DNA of 64,000 bases from Nostoc sp. FACHB-973 (GTDB lineage Bacteria > Cyanobacteriota > Cyanobacteriia > Cyanobacteriales > Nostocaceae). The stretch covers positions 18,767 through 82,766 of the forward strand of contig NZ_JACJSJ010000030.1 in the NCBI RefSeq assembly GCF_014698115.1. Reading direction: 5' to 3'. Made by a program: the position numbers and the translations under genes. The notes under the pieces are model-generated. The model searched no databases. It was not told the origin of the DNA and saw only the letters and a program-made list of their open reading frames with translations. Every line of letters starts with the position of its first letter. Position 1 is the stretch's first letter. Positions 46,584 through 54,934 of the stretch are shown piece after piece.

Positions 46584-47803
46584 AACGGATTAATTTAGAA
46601 ATTAAGGCATTATCTCCTTTAGCAATTGGGCGACAGAAACCAGGTGGCTCAGTTAGTGAAGCAGACAGTTATATTCCTGGTTCTGTGATTCGGGGAGCGA
46701 TCGCTGCTCAAATCCTGAGACGTACTAATACATCTATTACTGACGGAGACGATTTCCACGCACTATTTTTAGGTGAAAATCCAGCAATTTTTCAAAATGC
46801 CTATCCTGCAAATTTTAAAGTTAAGTCAGATGTGAGAGTTGTACCTACTACTGCATTAAGTTCCAAAAATAAACCAGGATTCAGATCAAAACTCAATGAC
46901 CCTAAACATAATGGTGTGTTTGATACTTTGATTGACCGCTTTTGTGCTAAAGCTTATGGTCATCTTTACGATCCAAATTGTCCTGTAGATGGTGGTAGAG
47001 TTGATACATTCACTGGCTTTTACCAAATTCAGAACAAATATTACAGCAATTCGGCAAATACTCGTTTGTTAACGCGGGTTGGGATAAATCGACGCAGAGC
47101 AACTTCAGAAGAAAGAGTTCTTTATAGCATTGAAGTTTTAAATGAATCTCAAGATAACCGAGAAAAACCTATCATCTATATAGGGGGTATTTTCGTATCA
47201 GATGAATTAGCACAATCTCTACAAAATGTCATTGATTCTCACCAAGACGACCTACGTTTAGGCGGTTCAACTTCACGGGGATTAGGAAGAGTAAAAATTA
47301 CAGCACAGCCACCTGTAGAAATCAAGCCAAGAGTTACTAACCAAATAAAACTGTTTAATGATAAATTGCGCGATCGCTGGGATGAATGGAAGAATATCTT
47401 TGGCAATCCTACACAAGATTTGCCAAAAAATCGCACCTATTTTACCCTGGATTTACAAGCCGATGCCATCTTAACTGAAAAATGGCGACATACAACTGTG
47501 ATTTCAGAAGAAATGCTTCAGGAATTCACCGGAGTTAATGATTCTTCCCTGCAACTTCACGCCGCTTATAGTAGTTATGACTATCGTTCTGGCTGGAATT
47601 CTGCTTGGGGATTAATGAAAGATATGGAGTTGATTACAAATAAGGGTTCTGTGTATTTATTCAGTACGGCTGAAGAAAACTTATGGATAAAAGCTTTGGA
47701 GGATTTAGAAGTAAATGGAGTAGGCGATCGCACTTCTGAAGGTTTTGGTCAAGTGCAAATTTGTAATGATTTTCATAATGTATTTAGGGAGAATGCAAAA
47801 TGA
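46580..47803 (+). CDS. csx10: Csx10, type III-D Cas5-like RAMP protein
   Basis: Csx10 is the Cas5-like subunit that holds the 5' tag of crRNA in III-D complexes. The 407-residue protein has INLEIKALSPLAIGRQKPG, DSYIPGSVIRGAIAAQIL, HLYDPNCPVDGGRVDTFTG, TRVGINRRRATSEERVLY and the G-rich LRLGGSTSRGLGRVKI, with a second domain ending GVGDRTSEGFGQVQI. The start ATG 46580 overlaps the upstream stop and has AAGGAGGT; the longer in-frame version is not real. It defines the subtype. Overlaps the next gene by 4 bases. Confidence 0.85.
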   Translation: MKRINLEIKALSPLAIGRQKPGGSVSEADSYIPGSVIRGAIAAQILRRTNTSITDGDDFHALFLGENPAIFQNAYPANFKVKSDVRVVPTTALSSKNKPGFRSKLNDPKHNGVFDTLIDRFCAKAYGHLYDPNCPVDGGRVDTFTGFYQIQNKYYSNSANTRLLTRVGINRRRATSEERVLYSIEVLNESQDNREKPIIYIGGIFVSDELAQSLQNVIDSHQDDLRLGGSTSRGLGRVKITAQPPVEIKPRVTNQIKLFNDKLRDRWDEWKNIFGNPTQDLPKNRTYFTLDLQADAILTEKWRHTTVISEEMLQEFTGVNDSSLQLHAAYSSYDYRSGWNSAWGLMKDMELITNKGSVYLFSTAEENLWIKALEDLEVNGVGDRTSEGFGQVQICNDFHNVFRENAK

Positions 47804-48222
47804 GTGATTTATTAAAGCAGCAACAACTTAAAATTCAACGAGGAATTCGGAAACGAGAAGATGAATTAGTCCTCTTAATTCAAATAGCATTAGATAACCA
47901 TGATTCTTACGGGAATCTAGAAGAGTCACAGTTTCGCAACATAGTAAGAGTTTCAGATACAACTGAAAGTACAGAAGTAATTAAAAATTTTCTTTTGTAT
48001 CAAGTAGGACGTGATACAAAGTGGGGACGAGGAAAAAAATCATTAGCTTTTAAAATTATTCAAGATATTGATACAGAAATTAAAAAATTTGCAGAAAAAA
48101 TTGCTCAAGAGGCAAATACAGATGATCCTGACGATTTGAAAAATATCCACTTAGAGCTAACCCGACGCTATTTAGGTTATGGTGCGCGTTATTTAGTGTA
48201 TAAGCGTAAAGGCGAAATATAA
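47800..48222 (+). CDS. cas11: Small helical subunit, Cas11/Csm2-like
   Basis: The 140-residue protein is predicted helical throughout, rich in Lys, Glu and Gln, with LKIQRGIRKREDELVLLIQIAL and a basic end HLELTRRYLGYGARYLVYKRKG. Small helical proteins at this position of type III operons serve as Cas11, lining the belly of the complex along the target RNA. No motif proves it; the assignment rests on size, charge and place. Coupled to csx10 by an ATGA overlap. Confidence 0.6.
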   Translation: MSDLLKQQQLKIQRGIRKREDELVLLIQIALDNHDSYGNLEESQFRNIVRVSDTTESTEVIKNFLLYQVGRDTKWGRGKKSLAFKIIQDIDTEIKKFAEKIAQEANTDDPDDLKNIHLELTRRYLGYGARYLVYKRKGEI

Positions 48223-48251
48223 TTGTTTATTTGTTTTAGGAGTCTACTGTT

Positions 48252-49415
48252 ATGCAAAAACTAGTAATTACAACTGTTGGTACTAGCTTATTAACTAACC
48301 AAATTGATAGAACATGTTATGAGGAAGATTCTTGGAATGAAAAGTTATTAGAAACAGCTAATTATAGTGATGAAAAAATGCTGAATTCGGAAGATATCAT
48401 TTCTATAATAGAAGAGTTAAAAAGTAGGGCTGGAAATCAACTAGCAGGAGATATTGAAGACGTTAGACAAGCCAGTGCAGAGCTAAATGGTATTTATGGC
48501 TTGTATGATAAAAAATTAGAACAAGCAAAATTAGACCATCACTGCTTGATTTATACTGACACTGCACAAGGAAGGTACTGTGCGCTCATGTTAGAAAAAT
48601 TTTTAAAATCTAAGGGAATAAACAATATTTTATTATTATATAGTGAAAATTTTTCTACTGATAGCGATGAACAATTTATGCAAGGTATTGCTAATTTAGT
48701 ACCTATCCTCAAGAAAAAAATACTTGATCAGTATAAAGGATATAGAATTTGCTTTAATCTTGTAGGTGGCTTTAAAGCAATGCAAGGTTATTTTAATACA
48801 ATAGGGATGTTATATGCAGATGAAATTATATATATTTTTGAAGGTTCTAATAAAATTATTAAAATTCCTAAATTGCCAATAATAATAGATCAGCCACAAG
48901 TGAAAGAATATGCAATTCAATTAGCAGTAATGGATGTTGGAAAAGTACCGATATCCTGGGAATCTGCGAATAAAGTACCAAAGAGTTGGCTCAAGTTTAC
49001 AGGTCAAGAAGTAGAATTATCCGTTTGGGGAAAATTAATTTGGAATGAATGCAAAAATGAATTACTTTCTCAAGATTTACTCAATTTTCCCAAATTAATT
49101 ACTAGGTTAGAATATTACAAAGACTATCTTAAAAATGATTATGATAATACATCTGATGTAAACAAAAGAATAATACTACAGGAAAAAATAGCAAAAGCAG
49201 CCAATTTTTTATTAAAATATCGTGATGGTATTAGTGCCTTAAAAAATGATGATATCCTCAGATTGCGTAGGTATGAAAATACAGACATAGAACACATTAA
49301 TATTACAAAGCAGGAATTAAGACTTAGCTGTAAAGTCATAAACGGTAACCAATTATCTTTGAGATACTTTGGTACTCATGAACATATATATAAAAAAGAA
49401 GGAATTAAAAAATAA
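48252..49415 (+). CDS. CARF-domain effector with RelE-like C-terminus (Cami1-like)
   Basis: The 387-residue protein has an N-terminal CARF domain: LVITTVGTSLL (4-14) and the ligand-site segment CFNLVGGFKAMQGYF (167-181). A middle helical region (about 250-325) leads to a C-terminal part with LRLSCKVINGNQLSLRYFGTHEHIYKK (356-382). The final strand-turn-strand with G-x-H-x-x-x-Y is the ending of RelE mRNA interferases. CARF-RelE proteins such as Cami1 are activated by cyclic tetra-adenylate and cut mRNA at the ribosome. No HEPN RxxxxH motif is present. AGGAG precedes the ATG. The RelE call is from a short motif and needs structure prediction. Confidence 0.72.
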   Translation: MQKLVITTVGTSLLTNQIDRTCYEEDSWNEKLLETANYSDEKMLNSEDIISIIEELKSRAGNQLAGDIEDVRQASAELNGIYGLYDKKLEQAKLDHHCLIYTDTAQGRYCALMLEKFLKSKGINNILLLYSENFSTDSDEQFMQGIANLVPILKKKILDQYKGYRICFNLVGGFKAMQGYFNTIGMLYADEIIYIFEGSNKIIKIPKLPIIIDQPQVKEYAIQLAVMDVGKVPISWESANKVPKSWLKFTGQEVELSVWGKLIWNECKNELLSQDLLNFPKLITRLEYYKDYLKNDYDNTSDVNKRIILQEKIAKAANFLLKYRDGISALKNDDILRLRRYENTDIEHINITKQELRLSCKVINGNQLSLRYFGTHEHIYKKEGIKK

Positions 49416-49429
49416 AGGATTTATTAAAA

Positions 49430-50311
49430 ATGTTTTACATCTTCAAAAATCGCCTAGAAATCACAGGTAAACTCACCACAATCACAGCATTACGCATCAG
49501 CGCAGGTCGTTCAAGTGAACCAATTGGCTCAGATTTACCTGTCATTAAAGATGCATTAAATCGCCCATTAATACCAGGTTCTAGCTTTAAAGGTGCAATG
49601 CGATCGCGCCTCGAAAGTTTCCTTAGAGGTATTGTAGGAAATAATCGCAAACTCGTGGCAAATCCAGCCATTGAAGATGAATGGTCAATTACATCCCAGG
49701 AAATGAAGCAGTTAAAAGATGCTTACGATGATGACCAAGCTTTGACAAGGGAAATTATCAACCAAACTGATCTACCATCTCACCTCTTTGGTTCACCCTG
49801 GATAGCCAGCAAATTCCAAGTCAGAGATTTAACCGTAGTCCCTGATACCTGGTTTGGACAATACCAGGAAAGAGACGGTGTAGCCATTGATAGAGACACC
49901 GAAACAGCCGCAGATGGAAAACTCTATGATTTCCAAGTAGTTCCAGCGGCGACACAGTTTGAATTTAAAGCTGTGGTGGAGAATGCAGAACCTTGGGAAC
50001 TGGGACTGTTGATGATTGGCTTACACCAATTTGAAACCGAACAAATACCTCTGGGTGGAGGGCGATCGCGTGGCTTGGGTGTCGTTAAACTAGAAATTGA
50101 GAAGATGTACTGGTTTGATGTCAACAACGACCCAGAAAAATTACTCACATACCTCCAAGAATTGGTAAATAGCAATCCAGGTGAGAAACTACCAAGCTAT
50201 CAAGATGTTAAAGAGTTAAGTTTAAAGCAAGATTGGACGAACTCGCTGATCAATCATTTAAGAGAAAATAAAGCTAAGACTCATACAACCGAAGCAACAC
50301 AAAATTCTTGA
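49430..50311 (+). CDS. cas7: Cas7 RAMP protein, SSO1426/Csm3-like
   Basis: The 293-residue RAMP begins FKNRLEITGKLTTITALRISAGRSSEPIGSD, with the candidate catalytic aspartate in GSDLPVIKDA, then RPLIPGSSFKGAMRSRLESFLR and the distal PLGGGRSRGLGVVKL loop. A mid-region DLPSHLFGSPWIASKFQVRD is typical of Cas7 insertions. It is one of four Cas7-type genes here that are separate rather than fused, unlike the III-Dv complex of Synechocystis. The next gene interrupts the run of RAMP genes. Confidence 0.88.
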   Translation: MFYIFKNRLEITGKLTTITALRISAGRSSEPIGSDLPVIKDALNRPLIPGSSFKGAMRSRLESFLRGIVGNNRKLVANPAIEDEWSITSQEMKQLKDAYDDDQALTREIINQTDLPSHLFGSPWIASKFQVRDLTVVPDTWFGQYQERDGVAIDRDTETAADGKLYDFQVVPAATQFEFKAVVENAEPWELGLLMIGLHQFETEQIPLGGGRSRGLGVVKLEIEKMYWFDVNNDPEKLLTYLQELVNSNPGEKLPSYQDVKELSLKQDWTNSLINHLRENKAKTHTTEATQNS

Positions 50312-50321
50312 GGAGGTTAAT

Positions 50322-50942
50322 ATGGCTTTCAGCAGTTTCAAAACTATCGGTGAAGTCCTCAAAGCATTTCAAGTCACCTATACTGAAGCAAATTTTATCA
50401 GCGAACTTGCTTTTAGAGTTTCTGACTATTTCCGTGAAGATTTAGAACTAATGATGCGGGATGCAGTTGTTGATAATTCGGAATTTGCTATCTGCGAAAA
50501 TCTGATTTATCCCGTCATCAAAGAAATTTGGAAAACCTATCGTCATCATTTTATTCTCTGGAGTCATCAATCATTAAATTATGATGAAAAATTATCAGGT
50601 TTTCCTGAATATATCTTAGCTAAACGCTCACCATTAGGAAAATTTGTCTTTGATAAGCCGTACTTCATTTTAGTAGAAGCAAAGCAAGATAACTTTGAAA
50701 CAGGTTGGGCGCAATGTTTAGCAGAAATGATTGCAGCCCAAAGATTAAATGGAGAATATCAAATAATTATTTTCGGTATTGTTTCTAATGGGATAACATG
50801 GCAATTTGGTAGATTAGAAAATGATATATTTACCAGAAATAGCACTTACTATACAATTCAAGAAATCGATAAATTATTTGCTGCTGTAAATTTTATCTTT
50901 CAACAATGTGAATTACAACTGAATAATTTAGTTGCAGCCTAA
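50322..50942 (+). CDS. PD-(D/E)XK nuclease-like protein inside the III-D operon
   Basis: The 206-residue protein fits the core of the restriction-type I R-subunit N-terminal fold. A helix has conserved E60 (ICENLIYPVIKEIW). A strand has FPEYILAKRS, where the usual Asp is Glu96. VEAK follows (E119 and K121 in FILVEAKQDNF), and a later helix has Q131 (GWAQCLAEMIAAQ). Strong GAGGAGG precedes the ATG, so it is translated with the operon. It is not a standard cas gene. No CARF domain is present. It may be an accessory nuclease or an inactive relative; similar stand-alone proteins occur in cyanobacteria. Confidence 0.65.
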   Translation: MAFSSFKTIGEVLKAFQVTYTEANFISELAFRVSDYFREDLELMMRDAVVDNSEFAICENLIYPVIKEIWKTYRHHFILWSHQSLNYDEKLSGFPEYILAKRSPLGKFVFDKPYFILVEAKQDNFETGWAQCLAEMIAAQRLNGEYQIIIFGIVSNGITWQFGRLENDIFTRNSTYYTIQEIDKLFAAVNFIFQQCELQLNNLVAA

Positions 50943-50967
50943 CAAATTACCTGAAATAAATACATCC

Positions 50968-51900
50968 ATGCACAAAAGACTTGTAAACCATTGCACTATT
51001 GATTTAAGCATCATCCCAGATGGGCCAATTCTGATTAAATCCGGACGTGAAGGTGCAGACCCTACAAATCCTGATATGGAATTTGTCAGAACTTTTCATC
51101 GGGATGGTTGGTCAATTTATTTACCTGGAAGCAGCTTAAAAGGTGCGATTCGCGCCCATGCTGAAAGAATTGTCCGCACTGTTGGCGGTGATAATAATAC
51201 CAAAAAACTCTGGGCTAGTGACCCGATGAAAGGTGATTACTTAGGTAAAAATTTAGAAAGTCATCAAATTTATCAACAATCTTCATTTACTGACCAAATT
51301 TTTGGTAATACCTCAATTGCAAGTCGCATTCGCATTGAAGATGCACATCCAGTTAATCTGACAGAATTGAAATTAGAAGAACGTAACGGTGTCGCCATTG
51401 ACCGAGTATTTGGTTCTGTTGCAGTTGGCCCTTTCAATTATCAAGTTTGCACTGCGGGAGAATTTAGTACTAAAATTCACCTCAAAAATTTTACATTGGC
51501 GCAACTTGGTTTAATTGGTTTGGTACTGCGTGATTTAAATGATGGTTGGTTTGGGTTAGGTTTTGCAAAATCACGCGGTTTAGGTACGGTTCGAGTTCAA
51601 TACAATAGCGCAGTTGTCCAGTATCCAGGATGTCAATTTGACTCTGAAACCAGAAAAATTCGCCAACTGGGACATTCACAGGAATGGGACTCAACTTTTC
51701 TACTGGGAGTAGGAGAGTTTTTATCCCAACAAGAAGCAGGAAAATATGGTTTTTCTAAACCAGATAATCAAGATTCTCCAATTCGTGCAGAGTCTATGGA
51801 ATTAGATTTTGGTGTTCAACTTAAATGGGAAGGTGACACAGAATCTGGTGTAAAAGATTTATTTATGCGTTCAGTTCGTGCATGGAGTAAGGAGGTTTAA
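50968..51900 (+). CDS. cas7: Cas7 RAMP protein
   Basis: The 310-residue RAMP has NHCTIDLSIIPDGPILIKSG, a region REGADPTNPDMEFVRTF with possible acidic catalytic residues, WSIYLPGSSLKGAIRAHAERI and FGLGFAKSRGLGTVRV. Mid-region DQIFGNTSIASRIRIEDAH matches the other Cas7 proteins. I used ATG 50968; a TTG at 50932 overlaps the upstream gene and would add 12 residues, and neither has a clear ribosome site. It is followed after 5 bases by csx19. Confidence 0.85.
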   Translation: MHKRLVNHCTIDLSIIPDGPILIKSGREGADPTNPDMEFVRTFHRDGWSIYLPGSSLKGAIRAHAERIVRTVGGDNNTKKLWASDPMKGDYLGKNLESHQIYQQSSFTDQIFGNTSIASRIRIEDAHPVNLTELKLEERNGVAIDRVFGSVAVGPFNYQVCTAGEFSTKIHLKNFTLAQLGLIGLVLRDLNDGWFGLGFAKSRGLGTVRVQYNSAVVQYPGCQFDSETRKIRQLGHSQEWDSTFLLGVGEFLSQQEAGKYGFSKPDNQDSPIRAESMELDFGVQLKWEGDTESGVKDLFMRSVRAWSKEV

Positions 51901-51905
51901 GCTGC

Positions 51906-52391
51906 ATGAAAGAAGAATTTATTCTGGGGTATGTATATCATAAGCAATTGGTAGCACATGATGAACTAAGTACTTTAATTAGTCACCTCTCTAACTCTCA
52001 AAGTTATTATTTTTTACGTTATTCTCATGCTGTGAGTGGTATTTGTCGGGAATTACCTTCTCAAAGAGGAGAAATTGAAGGACAGCTATTTAATTCGATC
52101 TATGAAATTAGATGGAAAAAATACAAATCACGATATGAAGTTTTAATCCTCAGTAAACAAGAATTTCAGTTACAAGGCTTTGACCAATTAACTGGTGATT
52201 GGAAAATTTGCGATCGCAATGCTTATTGGCATAACCCAGAAGAAACAAGATTTCCTAAAGGTTTCACTTTTAAAGGTGAAAATAATCAACCTATCAAGCC
52301 TGAAAGTATATCAGTAAAACAAAGATATTTCCAAGATTCTGCTACTGCAACTATTCATTTTGTCGCCTTAACGGTTAACGAAAATGACTAA
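51906..52391 (+). CDS. csx19: Csx19-like (TIGR03984-like) type III-D subunit
   Basis: The 161-residue protein begins FILGYVYHKQLVAHDELSTLISHLSNSQSYYFLRYSHAVSGI and contains YEIRWKKYKSRYEVLILSKQEFQ and WKICDRNAYWHNPEETRFPKGF. Small proteins of this form occur only in III-D loci, and Csx19 is a structural subunit in the Synechocystis III-Dv complex. I place it there by size, position and the R-W-x3-Y-x-S-R-Y-E pattern. GGAGG precedes ATG 51906. It overlaps the next cas7 by 8 bases. Confidence 0.7.
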   Translation: MKEEFILGYVYHKQLVAHDELSTLISHLSNSQSYYFLRYSHAVSGICRELPSQRGEIEGQLFNSIYEIRWKKYKSRYEVLILSKQEFQLQGFDQLTGDWKICDRNAYWHNPEETRFPKGFTFKGENNQPIKPESISVKQRYFQDSATATIHFVALTVNEND

Positions 52392-53457
52392 CACGCCAAA
52401 ACCTAAACCGCGAAAACCAGTACCTTCTCAGCCTCCATCCCCTGATGACTCTGGGGGAAGTAGCACACAAAAACCATATAAATTTGTTTCTTTTCCACAA
52501 GAACGCCCCCGCTTAGAACATCCTGCTGGACACGATAAATTTGATAAAAATCGCCTGCACGGAACTTTGTTTTTAACACTTAAAGTGCAAACATCACTTC
52601 ATGTTTCTACTGGTGTTGTTGTCCTTGGTAGCGATATTGCAACTCGTGTACCTTTAATTAAAACAATGGTACAAGGGCTTGATAAACATCTTCTCATTCA
52701 AGGAAGTTCTCTTAAAGGTTGCGTTCGTTCTGTATATGAAGCCATTACAAATAGTACCCTTGCAGTAGTCACTTCAAGATATCGGGATAAAATACCAAGC
52801 GAAAGATTGCCATGTCGAAATAAGCAACAATTATGTCCTGCTAGTCAAGTATTTGGGGCTTTAGATTGGCAGGGATTAATTGAGTTTAATGATACGAAGT
52901 GTGAAAATATAGGTTTTAATACAGGGTTTATGCCTTCGTTATATCGTCCCCGTCCTGAACCTGGCAGTGCATATTTTGACACAAGAGGAAAAGTTTCCGG
53001 ACGTAAATTTTATTATCATACAATTCGCGCCATTGAGAAAGGCCAAAATCAAGGAATTGCAGTTCAACAAGCTGCAAAAGAATACATTTTTACCACTCAA
53101 TTACAGTTTAAAAACCTGAAACCTGAAGAATTAGGAACACTGTTTGTTGTGCTGGGACAAGATTCTAACTACCCCATAGCTTTAAAAGTTGGTGGTGGTA
53201 AACCGATTGGGATGGGAACCATGACTGTAGAAGTCACTCAAGCGAGGATATTGCAAAACTTTGAAGATTTGCGATCGCACTACTCCACTTACACCCCCGA
53301 TAACAATCATCTTCTCACAGGAGAGGCACTACAAAAATTTATCGCCACCCAAATTAAAACAGCACATTCCCGACTGATTCAACTTCCCCAACTCCAACAA
53401 CTCGCTGAAGTTCTACGCTACCCAACCAACCGCGAACCACCAGAAGGAATGTATTAA
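52384..53457 (+). CDS. cas7: Cas7-like RAMP protein (TIGR03986-type)
   Basis: The 357-residue protein has a Pro-rich disordered start (PKPKPRKPVPSQPPSPDDS), then LHGTLFLTLKVQTSLHVSTG, GSDIATRVPLIKT with a possible catalytic Asp, HLLIQGSSLKGCVRSVYEAI, CPASQVFGALDW and the late VGGGKPIGMGTMTVEV loop. This combination resembles the TIGR03986 type III RAMP family. It overlaps csx19 by 8 bases and its stop overlaps the next start (TAATG). Confidence 0.82.
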   Translation: MTNTPKPKPRKPVPSQPPSPDDSGGSSTQKPYKFVSFPQERPRLEHPAGHDKFDKNRLHGTLFLTLKVQTSLHVSTGVVVLGSDIATRVPLIKTMVQGLDKHLLIQGSSLKGCVRSVYEAITNSTLAVVTSRYRDKIPSERLPCRNKQQLCPASQVFGALDWQGLIEFNDTKCENIGFNTGFMPSLYRPRPEPGSAYFDTRGKVSGRKFYYHTIRAIEKGQNQGIAVQQAAKEYIFTTQLQFKNLKPEELGTLFVVLGQDSNYPIALKVGGGKPIGMGTMTVEVTQARILQNFEDLRSHYSTYTPDNNHLLTGEALQKFIATQIKTAHSRLIQLPQLQQLAEVLRYPTNREPPEGMY

Positions 53458-54089
53458 TGTTGACTACAGAATCTTTAACAGAAGCCGAATCTCAACTTGC
53501 TCACAATTTAGCGATAACTTTGGTTAAAGAGGATACAGATGTTAATGAAGTAGGAAAAGTTATTGCATATCTGCGTAGCATTGTAGGGGAACCAGACGCA
53601 GGACGGCGATTTTTTACCTATCTTAAAACCTTAGTTACTAATGGTAGGCAAATTGGACACAGTGGCCGAACTACAGACTACTACCGCAGTATCGAACGTG
53701 CGTGTAATCAATATTTGCAAAGTGAACAAAAAAACGCTCAGACGATGTTAAAAATTTTAGGCTGGGCGATGCGTTTAATGCGGTATTACAAAGTTAGTCC
53801 CATTGAGGAAATGTCTATTTCTCAAAGTACAGAAGTTGAACAAATTTCTGAACGTCAAGCGGAAATTGCGGTAGTTTTTCAATCACAAAAGTTTGAAATT
53901 GACCAAATTTTAGACGCTACCGTACTTGGTGTTAAGGGCAATAAGGTAACCTATGAGATGCTGGGAGCTATTAAGCTAACTGAGAAAGAACCTAGAAAAG
54001 CAGCCTCTTTAAAGGAAGGACAGGTAGTAAAAGTGAAAATTAGCGCCCTGAAGGATGATGGAAGTATTAAAAATGTTAAGTGTATTTAG
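53457..54089 (+). CDS. Cas11/Csm2-like helical protein with possible OB-type C-terminus
   Basis: The 210-residue protein has a helical N-terminal part (about 1-125) with VIAYLRSIVGEPDAGRRFFTYLKTLV and GRTTDYYRSIERACNQYL, similar in style to Csm2 small subunits. The C-terminal segment (about 145-210: IDQILDATVLGVKGNKVTYEML then LKEGQVVKVKISALKDDG) looks like a small OB or S1-like beta barrel. It is last in the operon and coupled by TAATG. It could be a second small subunit or an RNA-binding accessory factor; the assignment is from pattern only. Confidence 0.55.
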   Translation: MLTTESLTEAESQLAHNLAITLVKEDTDVNEVGKVIAYLRSIVGEPDAGRRFFTYLKTLVTNGRQIGHSGRTTDYYRSIERACNQYLQSEQKNAQTMLKILGWAMRLMRYYKVSPIEEMSISQSTEVEQISERQAEIAVVFQSQKFEIDQILDATVLGVKGNKVTYEMLGAIKLTEKEPRKAASLKEGQVVKVKISALKDDGSIKNVKCI

Positions 54090-54709
54090 CTTGTAGTTTC
54101 CGTATAAAAATATTGCGAAATTTGATGATATTGCTGAAAAATTCCGTATAATTGAGGTGTAGTTTTGAGAGGTCAGATTTATGACTGAATTAAGGTCAAA
54201 CTTCAAAACAGGATTTGACTCGTATTCTGCATGGACGCATTGTGAATCTTTTCAAAAAGAGTACAAAACTGTTACTCAGTTTCAAGTAACACCTCAGATT
54301 CTTACTTCTTCTATTTTCCAGGCTTCAAATCTACTTTCATCAACAAAGTAGCCTAGCAACAAGCCTGGTTGAACATGGTTTAGCTCTACTACCAGTGGAG
54401 CTATCATAAAATCAGTAGAGCGAAAACTTTTGTCAGTTGACGACAGAATGAGGATTTCAGCCGTCATTTTGGGGACTCGCAATCATGAACAGTTGTGATC
54501 GCCCTGACAGTCCACCCATAATAAAAGTTCTTGAAAAGCAGATTACAAGATTATTTGGGCAGATTGTATTCCTAAGCGGAAATGAAGGACTCTTCAGGCT
54601 TCTGGAAAACTTTTCGATCTACTGAAAATGTGAGAGGGAGCAAATCTAGTAGTAACTACAGCATTTTTGCTCTCTCGTTTTTATGTAAAGTAGAGGGTAA
54701 AAATAAATT
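54090..54709. other. 620-base spacer after the III-D operon
   Basis: Two copies of TTCCGTATAA lie near 54099 and 54149. A 57-codon minus-strand frame from ATG 54467 to stop at 54294 (contains LVVELNHVQPGLLLGYFVDE) looks protein-like but has no neighbour support. It overlaps a 56-codon plus-strand frame from 54181. Neither is called as a gene. A terminator-like hairpin lies at 54632-54682. The region may be the remains of a deleted gene. Confidence 0.35.
54632..54682 (+). terminator. Probable terminator hairpin
   Basis: GAGAGGGAGCAAA (from 54632) pairs with TTTTGCTCTCTC (ending near 54676) with one mismatch, followed by GTTTTT. The loop is about 20 bases. It stands before the gene at 54710, so it probably ends a transcript from the left. 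Confidence 0.55.
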
Positions 54710-54934
54710 ATGAGTCAACAAGAACAAAATAAGGTGTTGTTTGTTACTGGTATGCGTGTTGCAATTGATGAGGAAAATCGGATACTGCTAGCAGGAATAC
54801 TCTCAGAAAGCCCATTCGTGGAAGATGAACAAGGATCATCATCAGCTGCACATCCAATAAACTTTGCATTCACTCGACAGCACGCAGCATTTTTAAGAGA
54901 CAGACTAGATGAATTTTTAAAGGGAGAAGCATGA
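54710..54934 (+). CDS. Small hypothetical protein
   Basis: The 74-residue protein contains KVLFVTGMRVAIDEENRILLAGILSES and HPINFAFTRQHAAFLRDRLDEFLKGEA. Its composition is convincingly coding and it overlaps the next gene by an ATGA junction, so the two are translated together. I do not recognise the family. It starts a small group (with the genes at 54931 and 55599) between the CRISPR operon and the CRISPR remnant. Confidence 0.6.
   Translation: MSQQEQNKVLFVTGMRVAIDEENRILLAGILSESPFVEDEQGSSSAAHPINFAFTRQHAAFLRDRLDEFLKGEA

Noticed and set aside
49260..49290. HEPN RxxxxH motif in the CARF protein
   Set aside because: The nearest Arg-His pair (R340 to H348) has seven residues between, and the surroundings match a RelE-like fold better.
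54181..54351. 56-codon plus-strand frame after the III-D operon
   Set aside because: Overlaps a better-looking minus-strand frame, has no recognisable motif and no clear ribosome site; left in the spacer description.
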